Part shown: positions 23,916 to 33,875 of the stretch, in pieces
How the letters are laid out: every line of letters begins with the position of its first letter
How positions within the stretch are numbered: the first letter of the stretch is position 1
Assembly (NCBI RefSeq): GCF_012843265.1
Contig: NZ_JABAIT010000009.1
Span: 62,001 to 126,000 of the forward strand
Direction: 5' to 3'
From: Bacillus sp. DNRA2
Lineage (GTDB): Bacteria > Bacillota > Bacilli > Bacillales > Cytobacillaceae
DNA: 64,000 bases
Program-made: the position numbers and the translations under genes
The notes under the pieces: generated by a model
What the model was told of the DNA's origin: nothing
The model's input: only the letters and a program-made list of their open reading frames with translations
The model's database searches: none

Positions 23916-24578
23916 ATGGATAAGAATCAACTTGGAATTCAATTGATGCAAGACGGGAAATGGGAGGAAGCGGCCAAAATCTTTATGGAGGTTATTGAAC
24001 GAGACCCGAAGGATGCAGTAGCCTATATAAATTTTGGTAATGTCTTATCTGCTGTTGGAGACCCAGAACGAGCGCTTAAATTCTTTGAAAAAGCGATTCA
24101 GTTGGGCGGCGGTGGCGCAGCATATTACAGTGCTGGAGCTCTTCTTTATGAAAAAGAACAATTTGATGAGGCGAAAAAAATGTTTGATGCTGCTATTAAA
24201 GCAGGGTTACAAACTAGCGATAATTATTTTATGCTTGGCATGTGTTTAATCCAGCTGCAAACTGCTCGGCTTGCATTGCCGTATTTACAACGGGCAGTTG
24301 AATTAAATCCAACTGATGCTGAAGCCTTATTTCAATGTGGGCTCTGTTTGGCACAGGAGGGTATGCTCGATGAAGCGATTAACCAGCTGCAAAAATGCGT
24401 TGATATCGATTCAGAGCATGCTGATGCGCACTATAATCTAGGTGTTGCTTATGCTTTTAAAGAGAACTTGCCTCAGGCACTTGTCCATTTGGATAAAGCG
24501 ATAGAAATTCAGCCTGACCATATCTTGGCAGTGAATACAAAGGCAGTGCTAACAGGCGCGAATTCTGATGTAAATTAA
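23916..24578 (+). CDS. yrrB: Tetratricopeptide-repeat protein (YrrB-like)
   Basis: A 220-residue soluble protein made almost entirely of about six TPR units ('AYINFGNVLSAVGDPERALKF', 'AHYNLGVAYAFKENLPQALVHL' and others). TPRs mediate protein-protein contacts; the partner is not visible here. Its position between mnmA and recD2 is the same as yrrB in B. subtilis. ATG 23916 follows GGAGTGAGTGAG. Confidence 0.88.
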   Translation: MDKNQLGIQLMQDGKWEEAAKIFMEVIERDPKDAVAYINFGNVLSAVGDPERALKFFEKAIQLGGGGAAYYSAGALLYEKEQFDEAKKMFDAAIKAGLQTSDNYFMLGMCLIQLQTARLALPYLQRAVELNPTDAEALFQCGLCLAQEGMLDEAINQLQKCVDIDSEHADAHYNLGVAYAFKENLPQALVHLDKAIEIQPDHILAVNTKAVLTGANSDVN

Positions 24579-24609
24579 GCAAGGCCATGCAATGAAAGGG
24601 GGGAAGCCC

Positions 24610-27042
24610 ATGGAACAGCAAGGTACACTCGATATATTTTCTGATGATGGTAAGTTTATTAAGGGTAAGCACCTCGTCACGATTTTTCATAATGAACAAA
24701 ATCTTTATACGGTTTTAAGAATTCGTGTAGAAGAAACGAATGAAGACTATGAGGATAAAGAAGCTGTGATTACCGGGTATTTCCCTCGTGTTCATGAACA
24801 AGAATCATACATATTTTACGGTGAAATGAAGGAGCATCCGCGCTTTGGTATGCAATTTCAGGCAACCCATTTTCGCAAGGACATGCCTCAATCCAAACAG
24901 GGTGTCATCAATTATTTAGCCGGGGAAATGTTTAAAGGTATCGGTAAAAAAACGGCTGAAAAGATTGTGGAAACCTTAGGTGAGAATGCGATTTCAAGGA
25001 TATTAAATCAACCATCGCTGCTTGATTCCATTCCGAAACTTCCCCCTGAGCGTGCCAAAATGCTATACGATACCCTGATGGAGCATCAAGGTCTTGAGCA
25101 AATTATGGTGGCGCTGAATCAGTATGGATTTGGTCCGCAAATATCGATGAAAATTTATCAGGCTTATAAAGAACAAACTTTAGAAATTATTCAAAAAAAT
25201 CCTTATCAACTCGTGGAAGATATCGAGGGAATCGGCTTCGGGCGCGCTGATGAACTGGGGTATCAGCTCGGCTTAACTGGTGCTCATCCTGACCGCATTA
25301 AGGCCGGTTTGTATTACACGCTAGAAACAGAAAGTATTCAGGCGGGTCATGTATATCTTCCTGCTCGCGAATTGTTAACCTCTGTTAAGGCCTTGCTGGA
25401 GGAAAATCAACGGGACATTATTGATTTCGCTGAGATTTCCGCTGAGTTAATCAAGCTCGCTGAAGAAGGAAAAATCATCATTGAAGAACAGCTCATTTAT
25501 TTGCCTTCGCTCTACTATTCTGAAAAAGGGATTGTATCGCACGCAAAACGATTAATGGCACAAACTGATTATGCAGACCAATTTCCGGAATCGGAATTTT
25601 TATTAGCATTAGGAGAATTAGAGGAGCGGATAGGTGTTCAGTATGCTCCGACGCAAAAGGAAGCCATTCAAACGGCATTGATGTCGCCGATGCTCATCTT
25701 AACTGGTGGTCCGGGTACCGGTAAAACTACAGTAATTAAAGGAATTGTTGAGCTTTATTCAGAGCTCCACGGCTGCAGTCTAAACCCAAAGGATTATAAA
25801 AAAGAAGAGGTGTTTCCGTTTCTGTTGGCAGCACCAACTGGTCGAGCAGCGAAGCGAATGGCAGAATCAACAGGTTTGCCAGCGGTAACAATTCACCGGT
25901 TGTTAGGCTGGAATGGCGCCGAGGGCTTTGATCATCATGAGGATAATCCACTTGAGGGGAAAATCTTGATTGTTGATGAAACGTCAATGGTTGATGTGTG
26001 GATGGCAAATCAACTATTTAAAGCCTTGCCTCCGAATATTCAGGTGATTTTTGTTGGGGACGAAGACCAGCTTCCATCCGTTGGTCCCGGTCAAGTATTG
26101 AAAGATATGCTTCGGTCAGAAGTGATTCCAACAGTCCGATTAACCGATATTTATCGGCAGGCTGAGGGGTCTTCGATTATTGATTTAGCGCATGAAATTA
26201 AGCAAGGGAAATTGCCTGCTGGGGTTACAGGACAGCAGAAGGATCGCTCTTTTATCAAGTGTTCAACCGCTCAAATTGCCAATGCTGTCGAAAAGGTTGT
26301 TCAAAACGCTATTAAGAAAGGCTTTACTGCTAAAGAGATTCAAGTGCTTGCACCGATGTATCGTGGTCCGGCTGGTGTGGATAAATTAAATAGCCTTCTG
26401 CAGGAAATTTTCAACCCCAATCCTGATGGAACCCGCAAAGAACTTCAATTCGGTGAAATCAAATACCGGATTGGAGATAAGGTTCTGCAGCTTGTAAATC
26501 AACCTGAGAATAATGTTTTTAATGGTGATATCGGAGAGGTTATTTCGATTTTTTATGCAAAAGAAAACGAAGAGAAGCAGGATATGTTGCTTGTTTCGTT
26601 TGAAGGAACCGAAGTTACTTACACTCGTAATGACTTGAATCAGCTCACACTTGCTTATTGTTGTTCGGTTCACAAGTCGCAAGGAAGTGAGTTTCCGATT
26701 GTGATTTTACCAATCGTCAAAAGTTACTATCGTATGTTGAGACGGAATTTAATTTATACCGCCATTACTCGAAGTAAGCAGTTTTTGATTTTATGCGGCG
26801 AGGAAGAAGCATTACGAATTGGTGTGGAGCGGGCCGATGACCAAGCTCGCAATACCAAATTATCGGAAAAGCTTCAGGAAGCGTTGCAGCTCGTAAAAAA
26901 GGAGACGAGTGCTTTGAGCACTGTGGTCAGCGAGCAAGAATCCGAGTTGACGTATGAAGAGCTGTTGATGGCTGCCGATCCAATGGTGGGCATGGAGCAG
27001 TTGACACCGTATGATTTTATGGAAGAAATCATTATCGGTTGA
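24610..27042 (+). CDS. recD2: SF1B DNA helicase RecD2
   Basis: An 810-residue RecD2-type 5'-3' helicase, a stand-alone form found where RecBC is absent. An N-terminal OB-like domain and helix-hairpin-helix region ('GIGKKTAEKIVE') precede the helicase core. Walker A 'GGPGTGKTTV' is near residue 366, 'LIVDETSMVD' is motif II near 455, and 'TVHKSQGSEF'-like 'SVHKSQGSEFP' is near 690. It affects fork progression and mismatch-repair outcomes in B. subtilis. ATG 24610 follows AAAGGGGGG. Confidence 0.94.
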   Translation: MEQQGTLDIFSDDGKFIKGKHLVTIFHNEQNLYTVLRIRVEETNEDYEDKEAVITGYFPRVHEQESYIFYGEMKEHPRFGMQFQATHFRKDMPQSKQGVINYLAGEMFKGIGKKTAEKIVETLGENAISRILNQPSLLDSIPKLPPERAKMLYDTLMEHQGLEQIMVALNQYGFGPQISMKIYQAYKEQTLEIIQKNPYQLVEDIEGIGFGRADELGYQLGLTGAHPDRIKAGLYYTLETESIQAGHVYLPARELLTSVKALLEENQRDIIDFAEISAELIKLAEEGKIIIEEQLIYLPSLYYSEKGIVSHAKRLMAQTDYADQFPESEFLLALGELEERIGVQYAPTQKEAIQTALMSPMLILTGGPGTGKTTVIKGIVELYSELHGCSLNPKDYKKEEVFPFLLAAPTGRAAKRMAESTGLPAVTIHRLLGWNGAEGFDHHEDNPLEGKILIVDETSMVDVWMANQLFKALPPNIQVIFVGDEDQLPSVGPGQVLKDMLRSEVIPTVRLTDIYRQAEGSSIIDLAHEIKQGKLPAGVTGQQKDRSFIKCSTAQIANAVEKVVQNAIKKGFTAKEIQVLAPMYRGPAGVDKLNSLLQEIFNPNPDGTRKELQFGEIKYRIGDKVLQLVNQPENNVFNGDIGEVISIFYAKENEEKQDMLLVSFEGTEVTYTRNDLNQLTLAYCCSVHKSQGSEFPIVILPIVKSYYRMLRRNLIYTAITRSKQFLILCGEEEALRIGVERADDQARNTKLSEKLQEALQLVKKETSALSTVVSEQESELTYEELLMAADPMVGMEQLTPYDFMEEIIIG

Positions 27043-27054
27043 TGATTGGGTCAT

Positions 27055-27220
27055 TATATTTGTGATCAGTGCCCTGGTTTCGGGGCAGAAGTAAAAACGA
27101 GGGTCCTAAAATATCGATTAGTGCCCTCGTTTCGGGGCAGAAGCAAAAATAGGGTACTAATACAACGTATAAGTACCCTCGTTTCGGCTTAAAAGCAAAA
27201 ATAGGTCACTTAAAGTATCT
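27055..27220. repeat. Tandem ~55-58-bp repeats (TGCCCTCGTTTCGGGGCAGAAG type)
   Basis: Three consecutive copies of a unit with 'AGTGCCCTsGTTTCGGGGCAGAAGyAAAAA' and a following 'AGGGT(A/C)CTAA' fill the gap between recD2 and the next terminator. CCCTCG and CGGGGC/CGAGGG parts allow local hairpins. No coding sequence is apparent. Confidence 0.7.
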
Positions 27221-27254
27221 CGATGCGCTGCATCAATCCAATCCAACACAAAAA

Positions 27255-27281
27255 ATCCCCGCAGCAATAGACTGCGGGGAT
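27255..27281 (-). terminator. Intrinsic terminator of the yrrD-yrzR-yrzQ group
   Basis: ATCCCCGCAG and CTGCGGGGAT pair perfectly around 7 nt. The A run at 27249-27255 supplies the T-tract on the minus strand. Confidence 0.9.
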
Positions 27282-27296
27282 GTTACCATGCATTAT

Positions 27297-27428
27297 TTAA
27301 AACATTCGACTGATACGTTTTCCCACTCGTTTCATTTGTCGGCCAGATACCATGTTATTATTTCGCATCATTTTGTATGCAGCCATTCCAGCACCAATAG
27401 CAAGAGCAGAGGAAACTACTTTGTTCAT
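27297..27428 (-). CDS. yrzQ: Small protein YrzQ (DUF3918-like)
   Basis: A 43-residue protein reading MNKVVSSALAIGAGMAAY at the N-terminus, with a basic C-terminal half ('GRQMKRVGKRISRMF'). The N-terminal part is hydrophobic and glycine/alanine-rich, so it may associate with the membrane. AGAGGTGAT lies just upstream of the ATG. It matches YrzQ of B. subtilis in size, composition and position next to yrzR and yrrD. Function unknown. Confidence 0.8.
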   Translation of the reverse strand: MNKVVSSALAIGAGMAAYKMMRNNNMVSGRQMKRVGKRISRMF

Positions 27429-27450
27429 CCGTATCACCTCTAAGGTTTAT

Positions 27451-27642
27451 TTAAACGCTGTATCGACGTTCGTCCTCATCAAACAAATCATCCAATGAAC
27501 TCAATGAACCATCTTCCTCGACCTGATGGGTATGGATTAGACCATCTCCTAAGGAAAGTTCGATAAAGCAATTCCAACAATAATACTGATTAATACCAAT
27601 CTTCCCTACATCTTTACTATGGCAGTTTGGGCACTGTAACAT
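27451..27642 (-). CDS. yrzR: Small zinc-ribbon-like protein YrzR
   Basis: A 63-residue protein with two CxxC pairs, 'CPNCHS' at residues 4-9 and 'CWNC' at 22-25, forming a likely zinc ribbon, followed by an acidic tail. The ATG at 27642 has GAGGTG upstream. It sits between yrrD and yrzQ, as in B. subtilis. The specific role is unknown. Confidence 0.8.
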   Translation of the reverse strand: MLQCPNCHSKDVGKIGINQYYCWNCFIELSLGDGLIHTHQVEEDGSLSSLDDLFDEDERRYSV

Positions 27643-27656
27643 AAAGGACACCTCAC

Positions 27657-28130
27657 TCAAGAATCTACATTTACGATGATGGTATCCTTTCCAATCGCAG
27701 GTGGTTGAACGGTTTTCACGACACGCTTTCCTTCCTTTAAATCCGAAAAGAATCCATCCGTACATTCATACCCTACGATTGTGCCCAATTCTTCCAAAAA
27801 GTAAACATCCTCAACTAACCCGAGATTCTCTCCTTCAGCCGTCATTACCACTTTACCGGTAAGTTTATGTTGATGCTCGATGGTAAAATCGGGAGGATCA
27901 AGTATCGGTTCAATAGCTTGAGGCCGGTTAACCATTACACCATCTGGACCTAAGGAAACAATATTACTAATATCAACTCTGTTCATTTTATGAAACATTG
28001 ATTTCTTTTTTAGCAGCAGCCCTTCAACTTTCCCATCACTCGAAATACATAAATCACAAACATCACCGAGTTTTTCACCATTTTTCAAATCAAAAACTGG
28101 AAGACCTTTAACTAACGAGAACGTTCGCAA
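27657..28130 (-). CDS. yrrD: PRC-barrel domain protein YrrD
   Basis: A 157-residue protein with two PRC-barrel-like beta domains: 'LPVFDLKNGEKLGDV' opens the first and 'GKVVMTAEGENLGLVEDVYF' (about residues 92-111) opens the second. PRC barrels occur in RNA-processing and photosynthetic assembly proteins. The B. subtilis homologue is of unclear function. The TTG start follows AAGGCGGGG. Transcribed with yrzR and yrzQ. Confidence 0.82.
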   Translation of the reverse strand: MRTFSLVKGLPVFDLKNGEKLGDVCDLCISSDGKVEGLLLKKKSMFHKMNRVDISNIVSLGPDGVMVNRPQAIEPILDPPDFTIEHQHKLTGKVVMTAEGENLGLVEDVYFLEELGTIVGYECTDGFFSDLKEGKRVVKTVQPPAIGKDTIIVNVDS

Positions 28131-28329
28131 AAGTTTTCCCCGCCTTTCCGAACATTGTTAGTTTGGTCTTGCCATTGAGATTTCATGATGAGAAACGTTT
28201 ACCATTTATCAAATGCATGAAAAGCATGATGAAAGTGTCCTGAATTTTCAGGTTAACGGTCATTCAGATTACTGACGGGGTGTATAAAATTCCCTAATCC
28301 TCAAGAAACTAAAAAGGAGGAGGGGTAGC

Positions 28330-29418
28330 GTGGACATACAGATAAAATGGTTTTACCGAATTGGCTTCTTATTACTTTTATTCGGGATGTTTTTTATATT
28401 TCTAAAACTGCAGCAAATTTGGCTGCCGATTCTTCGAATATTGGTCACCGTGTTTACTCCTTTTTTTATTGCAGCATTTATTAGCTATTTGTTGCACCCT
28501 ACAATTGAAAGGCTCCATAGTTCAGGCTTGCATCGAGGTTTGGCAGTTATCATCATCTATTTGCTATTTTTTGGGGGAATTGGCTACGGGCTATACAAAG
28601 GTATTCCGGCGGTCATTCATCAATTGAAAGACCTATCTGAAAATATCCCGGTATTTGCAGACCAGTACCGAGATATGGTCGATGAAATTCAGAAAAAAAC
28701 GAACCAGTGGCCTGAGGGGGCTCGGGAGAAGTTAGACACAGGCATACTTGCAGTTGAGGAAAAATTGAATCAATTTTTAACGAGAGTTTTAAATGGCTTT
28801 GTCGGACTCATCAATTTAATTGTTGTATTTGCCATTATTCCGTTTATCGCTTTTTATATGCTTAAAGACTATCATCATTTGAAAAAAGCAGTTTGGTACT
28901 TAACACCGCGAAAATGGCGAAAACAGGGGGTGCTGTTTTTGCGGGACGTAGATGCAACACTCGGAAAATATATTCGCGGACAACTATTGGTGTGCCTTGT
29001 GATTGGTGCCATTTCGGCGCTTTTGTTCTGGGTAACGGATATGCGCTATCCTTTGCTGCTCGGGTTTATTATCGGGGTCACAAATGTTATTCCGTATTTC
29101 GGTCCGATTTTTGGTGCCATTCCGGCTGTTATTATCGGCGCAACACTTTCAGTGAAAATGGTTATAACCTCATTGGTGATTATTTTTTTACTGCAATTTC
29201 TCGAAGGGAATATATTATCACCATTTATTGTTGGCAAAAGTTTGCACATGCATCCGATGTTGATCATGTTCGCATTGTTAGTTGGAGGCGAAATTGGTGG
29301 AATCCTTGGCTTGATCATTGCAGTCCCGGTTTTGTCTATCGCAAAAGTGGCGATCATTCATGGAAAGAACCATATCATGAAATATCGGGAAAATATCAGC
29401 ACTTTGCCCAAACATTGA
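28330..29418 (+). CDS. yrrI: AI-2E family transporter (YrrI-like)
   Basis: A 362-residue membrane protein of the AI-2 exporter/TqsA family. Eight hydrophobic segments appear, with a soluble helical hairpin at about 85-160 between TM3 and TM4, and the family block 'IGVTNVIPYFGPIFGAIPAVI' near 245-265. Substrate specificity cannot be read from the sequence. The GTG start follows AGGAGGAGGGG. The stop codon overlaps the -35 box of the alaS promoter. Confidence 0.88.
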   Translation: MDIQIKWFYRIGFLLLLFGMFFIFLKLQQIWLPILRILVTVFTPFFIAAFISYLLHPTIERLHSSGLHRGLAVIIIYLLFFGGIGYGLYKGIPAVIHQLKDLSENIPVFADQYRDMVDEIQKKTNQWPEGAREKLDTGILAVEEKLNQFLTRVLNGFVGLINLIVVFAIIPFIAFYMLKDYHHLKKAVWYLTPRKWRKQGVLFLRDVDATLGKYIRGQLLVCLVIGAISALLFWVTDMRYPLLLGFIIGVTNVIPYFGPIFGAIPAVIIGATLSVKMVITSLVIIFLLQFLEGNILSPFIVGKSLHMHPMLIMFALLVGGEIGGILGLIIAVPVLSIAKVAIIHGKNHIMKYRENISTLPKH

Positions 29419-29444
29419 CAAACTATTTCATGATTTTATATAAT
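29415..29444 (+). promoter_or_regulatory. SigA promoter of alaS T-box transcript
   Basis: TTGACA (29415-29420) and TATAAT (29439-29444) are both consensus and separated by 18 bp. The -35 box overlaps the stop codon of the upstream gene. Confidence 0.87.
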
Positions 29445-29451
29445 TCGGCTA

Positions 29452-29740
29452 TATGCATATTTAACATGTTGAAGGAATGAGTATGTTATAGACCATCTTA
29501 AGGGAAACGGTGAGTATGGGAATACAACCACGATTTTTCCTGCCAGAGAGGAATTTCCTAGGCTGAAAGAAATTCCAGGATGAAGGATAACAGAAAGCTA
29601 GTCCGGAGTGCAGCTAATAACTGCCGTTTGCCGCGTTAAGGTGTTTTGAGAGGTGGACTTGTACTGGTAGTCCATAATCAGGGTGGTACCGCGAGAAGTT
29701 CAAGCTCTCGTCCCTGCTTTAGGGATGAGGGCTTTTTGTA
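29452..29740 (+). promoter_or_regulatory. T-box leader of alaS
   Basis: The T-box consensus AGGGTGGTACCGCG is at about 29680-29693. The terminator stem GCTCTCGTCCCT / AGGGATGAGGGC with a T run ends near 29737. The upstream part carries the stem I-type sequences. It is expected to respond to uncharged tRNA-Ala. The specifier codon was not assigned. Confidence 0.93.
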
Positions 29741-29861
29741 TTGTTTTTTTAAAAGGCTTTGTTAAAGAAGTATTTTTGTATTTGCAGTGTTGATTGAAGC
29801 GCCTATAACGGAAATCAACTGACTTGTTTAACGCAGTCCTAATATATGAGGAGGGTATTTT

Positions 29862-32498
29862 GTGAAGAAAAATTTAACAGGCTCAGATATACGCCGGCTT
29901 TATTTAGAATTTTTTAAAGAAAAAGGACATAACGTGGAACCAAGTGCGCCACTTGTGCCGCATGATGACCCATCACTTTTATGGATCAACAGTGGTGTGG
30001 CTACATTAAAGAAATATTTTGATGGCCGTGTCATTCCAGATAATCCGAGAATCACCAATGCGCAAAAATCAATCCGCACAAATGATATTGAAAATGTAGG
30101 GAAAACAGCAAGACACCATACTTTCTTTGAAATGCTTGGGAATTTCTCAATTGGTGAATATTTTAAGGAAGAAGCAATCGAGTGGGCTTGGGAGTTTTTG
30201 ACTAGTGAGAAATGGATCGGTTGGGATCCGGAACGTTTATCCGTTACGATTCACCCTGAAGATACTGAAGCATACGATTACTGGCATAAGAAAATAGGGA
30301 TTCCTGAGGAGAGAATTATCCGTTTAGAGGGGAACTTCTGGGATATCGGTGAAGGTCCAAGTGGTCCTAACACAGAGATTTTCTACGACCGTGGTCCTGA
30401 ATATGGCGATGACCCTAATGATCCAGAATTATACCCTGGTGGTGAAAATGAACGTTATTTAGAAGTTTGGAACCTCGTGTTCTCACAATTCAACCATAAT
30501 CCTGATGGTACATACACTCCACTGCCAAAGAAAAACATTGATACTGGGATGGGACTTGAACGGATGGCATCAGTAGTTCAAGATGTTCCTACCAACTTTG
30601 ACACAGATTTATTTATGCCAATTATCAATGCTACAGAAGAAATTTCTGGTGTGAAATACCGAGAAAATAAAGAACTTGATACAGCCTTTAAAGTAATTGC
30701 TGACCATATTCGTACGGTTGCGTTTGCTATTGGTGACGGGGCATTACCATCAAACGAAGGTCGAGGCTATGTATTACGTCGTCTGCTTCGTCGTGCGGTT
30801 CGCTATGCAAAGCACATTAACATTGAGCGTCCGTTTATGTATGAGTTAGTTCCAGTTGTCGGCGAAATCATGCACGATTTTTACCCAGAGGTAAAAGAAA
30901 AAACAGACTTTATTCAAAAAGTAATTAAAAACGAAGAAGAGCGTTTCCATGAAACGTTACACGATGGCTTAGCGATTCTTTCAAGTGTAATCAAAAAGCA
31001 AAAAGACCAAAACAGTGATACGATTCCAGGTGAAGATGTATTCCGTTTATATGATACGTATGGTTTCCCGGTAGAATTAACTGAGGAATATGCTGAAGAA
31101 GAGGGCATGAAGGTTGACCATAATGGCTTCGAGAAGGAAATGGAGCTTCAACGTGAACGCGCTCGTGCAGCAAGGCAAGATGTAGATTCAATGCATGTTC
31201 AAGGCGGCGTACTCGGTGATATTAAAGTCGAGAGCAAATTCATCGGCTATGGTCAACTAGAAACAAATGCAACGGTGCTAGTCGTTCTTAAAGATGGACA
31301 AATGGTTTCTGAAGCCAATGCTGGCGATGATATTCAATTCATTTTAGATGAAACTCCATTCTACGCGGAAAGTGGCGGTCAAATCGCTGATAAAGGTACG
31401 CTTGAAGCAGTTGGGGTAAAAGTGGAAGTTAAAGATGTGCAAAAAGCACCAAATGGTCAAAATTTACATCAGGCTGTTGTTGTTGAGGGAAGCTTAAAAA
31501 CGAATCAGCAGGTTACGGCTGTTGTCAATCAAAATAATCGTGCGCAAATTATTAAGAACCATACGGCCACTCACCTATTACATCAGGCTTTAAAGGATGT
31601 GCTTGGTGAGCACGTTAATCAAGCTGGATCACTTGTTGAAGCGGAGCGGTTACGGTTTGACTTCTCTCATTTTGGCCAAATTCATCCGGAAGAGCTTGAG
31701 AGAATTGAAACCATCGTGAATGAAAAAATCTGGCGTAGCCTTCAAGTTAACATCGATTTAAAACCGATTGCTGATGCAAAAGCAATGGGTGCAATGGCGT
31801 TATTCGGTGAAAAATATGGTGATATTGTCCGCGTTGTTCAAGTTGGTGATTACAGCCTAGAACTTTGCGGTGGCTGCCACGTGCCAAATACGTCAGTCAT
31901 TGGCTTATTTAAGATAGTGTCTGAATCAGGTATCGGTGCTGGAACTCGCCGTATTGAAGCAGTTACTGGAGAAGCAGCTTATCAATTATTAAATGACCAA
32001 ATAAACATTTTAAAGGATGCAGCTGCGAAGCTGAAAACAAATCCAAAAGATGTAGCAAATCGCGTCGAAGCCCTTCTTGGAGAAATCAAGCAATTACAAC
32101 GTGAAAATGAATCTTTAGCGGCAAAATTGGGCAATATTGAAGCTGGAAGCATCATTTCTCAAGTGAAGGAAATTGATGGTGTGAAGGTCCTATCTGCAAA
32201 GGTTCAGGCCACAGATATGAACAACTTACGGAACATGGCTGATGATTTAAAACAAAAAATTGGATCTGGAATTATCCTGCTTGGTAGTGTAAACGAAGGC
32301 AAAGTCAATTTGATTGCCGGTGTTACAAATGACTTAATTGAAAAAGGTTTCCATGCTGGTAAGCTAATTAAAGAAGTCGCTACACGCTGCGGTGGTGGCG
32401 GCGGTGGACGCCCAGATATGGCTCAAGCGGGAGGTAAGGACCCTAGCAAATTGGATGCTGCACTGATCTTTGTTGAAGAATGGGTGAAATCCGTTTGA
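29862..32498 (+). CDS. alaS: Alanyl-tRNA synthetase
   Basis: An 878-residue class II AlaRS. The catalytic domain has '[19 protein letters not shown]' near residues 87-105 and 'NTGMGLERM'-type '[13 protein letters not shown]' near 226-238. The editing domain has the zinc motif '[11 protein letters not shown]' near 567 and 'CGGCHV' near 667. The C-Ala domain ends with '[15 protein letters not shown]'. The GTG start follows GAGGAGGG. It is followed closely by yrzL, ruvX and yrzB. Confidence 0.97.
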   Translation: MKKNLTGSDIRRLYLEFFKEKGHNVEPSAPLVPHDDPSLLWINSGVATLKKYFDGRVIPDNPRITNAQKSIRTNDIENVGKTARHHTFFEMLGNFSIGEYFKEEAIEWAWEFLTSEKWIGWDPERLSVTIHPEDTEAYDYWHKKIGIPEERIIRLEGNFWDIGEGPSGPNTEIFYDRGPEYGDDPNDPELYPGGENERYLEVWNLVFSQFNHNPDGTYTPLPKKNIDTGMGLERMASVVQDVPTNFDTDLFMPIINATEEISGVKYRENKELDTAFKVIADHIRTVAFAIGDGALPSNEGRGYVLRRLLRRAVRYAKHINIERPFMYELVPVVGEIMHDFYPEVKEKTDFIQKVIKNEEERFHETLHDGLAILSSVIKKQKDQNSDTIPGEDVFRLYDTYGFPVELTEEYAEEEGMKVDHNGFEKEMELQRERARAARQDVDSMHVQGGVLGDIKVESKFIGYGQLETNATVLVVLKDGQMVSEANAGDDIQFILDETPFYAESGGQIADKGTLEAVGVKVEVKDVQKAPNGQNLHQAVVVEGSLKTNQQVTAVVNQNNRAQIIKNHTATHLLHQALKDVLGEHVNQAGSLVEAERLRFDFSHFGQIHPEELERIETIVNEKIWRSLQVNIDLKPIADAKAMGAMALFGEKYGDIVRVVQVGDYSLELCGGCHVPNTSVIGLFKIVSESGIGAGTRRIEAVTGEAAYQLLNDQINILKDAAAKLKTNPKDVANRVEALLGEIKQLQRENESLAAKLGNIEAGSIISQVKEIDGVKVLSAKVQATDMNNLRNMADDLKQKIGSGIILLGSVNEGKVNLIAGVTNDLIEKGFHAGKLIKEVATRCGGGGGGRPDMAQAGGKDPSKLDAALIFVEEWVKSV

Positions 32499-32582
32499 TA
32501 ACTGAACAAAGTAGTGTAAAATGAAAATAACCATTTCTAAAACGATTATCGTTGCTCCACTGAAAAAAGCGAGGTGCCTAAG

Positions 32583-32849
32583 ATGAGCTCATTTGATAAA
32601 ACGATGAGATTTAACTTCCCTGAAGAGCCAATCGAGCATAATGTCACGGAAGTTCTAAATCAGGTTTATGCAGCACTACAAGAAAAAGGATACAACCCGA
32701 TTAACCAAATTGTTGGGTATTTATTGTCGGGAGATCCTGCCTATATACCACGTCATCGTGATGCTCGCAATATTATCCGCAAACTAGAACGTGATGAAAT
32801 TATTGAAGAATTGGTCAAATCGTATTTAAAACAACAGCACGAGGGGTAG
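32583..32849 (+). CDS. yrzL: IreB family regulatory phosphoprotein YrzL
   Basis: An 88-residue protein of the IreB/UPF0297 family. In Enterococcus IreB is a substrate of the PASTA kinase IreK and influences cephalosporin tolerance. The block '[21 protein letters not shown]' (split here for length) is essentially family consensus. ATG 32583 (MSSFDKTM) is preferred to an upstream GTG. The alaS-yrzL-ruvX-yrzB order is conserved across Bacillota. Confidence 0.93.
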   Translation: MSSFDKTMRFNFPEEPIEHNVTEVLNQVYAALQEKGYNPINQIVGYLLSGDPAYIPRHRDARNIIRKLERDEIIEELVKSYLKQQHEG

Positions 32850-32852
32850 TAT

Positions 32853-33266
32853 ATGCGGGTAATGGGTTTGGATGTCGGTACTAAAACAGTAGGTGTGGCA
32901 ATTAGTGATGAGTTAGGTTGGACCGCACAAGGACTGACAACTTTAAAAATTAATGAAGATGAAAAAGAGTATGGTTTTGAGGAAATTGGGAAATTGATCA
33001 ATGAACACGAAGTTGAGAAAATTGTTGTTGGACTGCCTAAGAACATGAACGGAACAATTGGACCGCGTGGTGAGGCCTGTCAATTTTATGCCAGTGAATT
33101 AGAACGTTTGTATGGTATGCCGACCATCCTCTGGGATGAAAGGCTTACGACAATGGCAGCTGAGCGTGTTCTCTTAGAAGCTGACGTCAGTCGAAAAAAA
33201 CGGAAAAAAGTCATTGATAAAATGGCCGCTATACTAATTTTACAAGGCTATTTAGATAGCAAATAA
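32853..33266 (+). CDS. ruvX: Putative pre-16S rRNA nuclease / Holliday junction resolvase-like YqgF (RuvX)
   Basis: A 137-residue RNase H-fold protein. The catalytic acidic residues fall in '[12 protein letters not shown]' (about 5-16), '[10 protein letters not shown]' (about 57-66) and 'ERLTT' plus a C-terminal Asp. In E. coli YqgF matures the 16S rRNA 5' end, while YrrK of Bacillus was named as a Holliday junction resolvase. It begins 3 nt after yrzL. Confidence 0.93.
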   Translation: MRVMGLDVGTKTVGVAISDELGWTAQGLTTLKINEDEKEYGFEEIGKLINEHEVEKIVVGLPKNMNGTIGPRGEACQFYASELERLYGMPTILWDERLTTMAAERVLLEADVSRKKRKKVIDKMAAILILQGYLDSK

Positions 33267-33282
33267 TAAAGAGGTGCTAATA

Positions 33283-33570
33283 ATGGATCACGGAGAAAAC
33301 AACATTACAGTAGTAGACGAAAACGGCAACGAGCAACTATGTGAAGTATTATTTACTTTTGATTCGGAAGAGTTCGGTAAGTCTTACGTATTATATTATC
33401 CAGTTGGTGCAGAACATGATGATGAAGAAGATATCGAAATTCATGCTTCTGCGTTTACTCCAAACGTAAACGGTGAAGATGGCGACCTAATGCCAATCGA
33501 AACTGACGAAGAATGGGATTTAATCGAAGAAATGCTTAATACTTTCTTAGAAGAGCAAGAAGAAGAATAA
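33283..33570 (+). CDS. yrzB: DUF1292 family protein YrzB
   Basis: A 95-residue very acidic protein (ends '[14 protein letters not shown]') of the UPF0473/DUF1292 family. The block '[11 protein letters not shown]' is family-typical. Function unknown; the gene is almost always found after ruvX. ATG 33283 follows AGAGGTG, so an upstream in-frame codon is not used. Confidence 0.9.
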   Translation: MDHGENNITVVDENGNEQLCEVLFTFDSEEFGKSYVLYYPVGAEHDDEEDIEIHASAFTPNVNGEDGDLMPIETDEEWDLIEEMLNTFLEEQEEE

Positions 33571-33585
33571 AATCAATAAAAATTG

Positions 33586-33613
33586 CCCGAGACTAAACTC
33601 TCGGGTTTTTTTT
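33586..33613 (+). terminator. Intrinsic terminator of the alaS-yrzB operon
   Basis: CCCGAG and CTCGGG pair and are followed by eight T residues. Confidence 0.9.
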
Positions 33614-33639
33614 CGTAATCTAATGAAAAGTTTGTTGAT

Positions 33640-33768
33640 TGGAGCGGAAGGGGTGAGACTCCTGCGGGAGCAGCGGGACAGGTGAGACCCCGCAAACGCT
33701 TAAGCGCTGAGGAGGCTCACCGCCCGCCCCGCGGAAAGCGAACCCCTGAAGCGCAAATCAACCTTCTA
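33640..33768. repeat. GC-rich dispersed intergenic repeat of Bacillaceae
   Basis: A stretch much richer in GC than its surroundings. It contains 'GGGGTGAGACTCCTGCGGGA', 'GGTGAGACCCCGC', 'GAGGAGGCTCACCG' and 'CGCGGAAAGCGA', flanked by 'TGATTGGAGCGGAAG' and 'GAAGCGCAAATCAAC'. I recognise it as a palindromic element that recurs in intergenic regions of many Bacillus genomes. GGTGAG/CTCACC and GATTG/CAATC-like ends allow a long hairpin. The function, if any, is not known to me. Confidence 0.75.
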
Positions 33769-33875
33769 TCTTAGCGTAAATCTTGTTAGATTTTGCTACA
33801 AAAAATAAAAATATAGTATAATGGGTCGAGATGCTAAAAAGAGAAAATTGCTTTACGTGAGTGGAGGGAAGGTTT

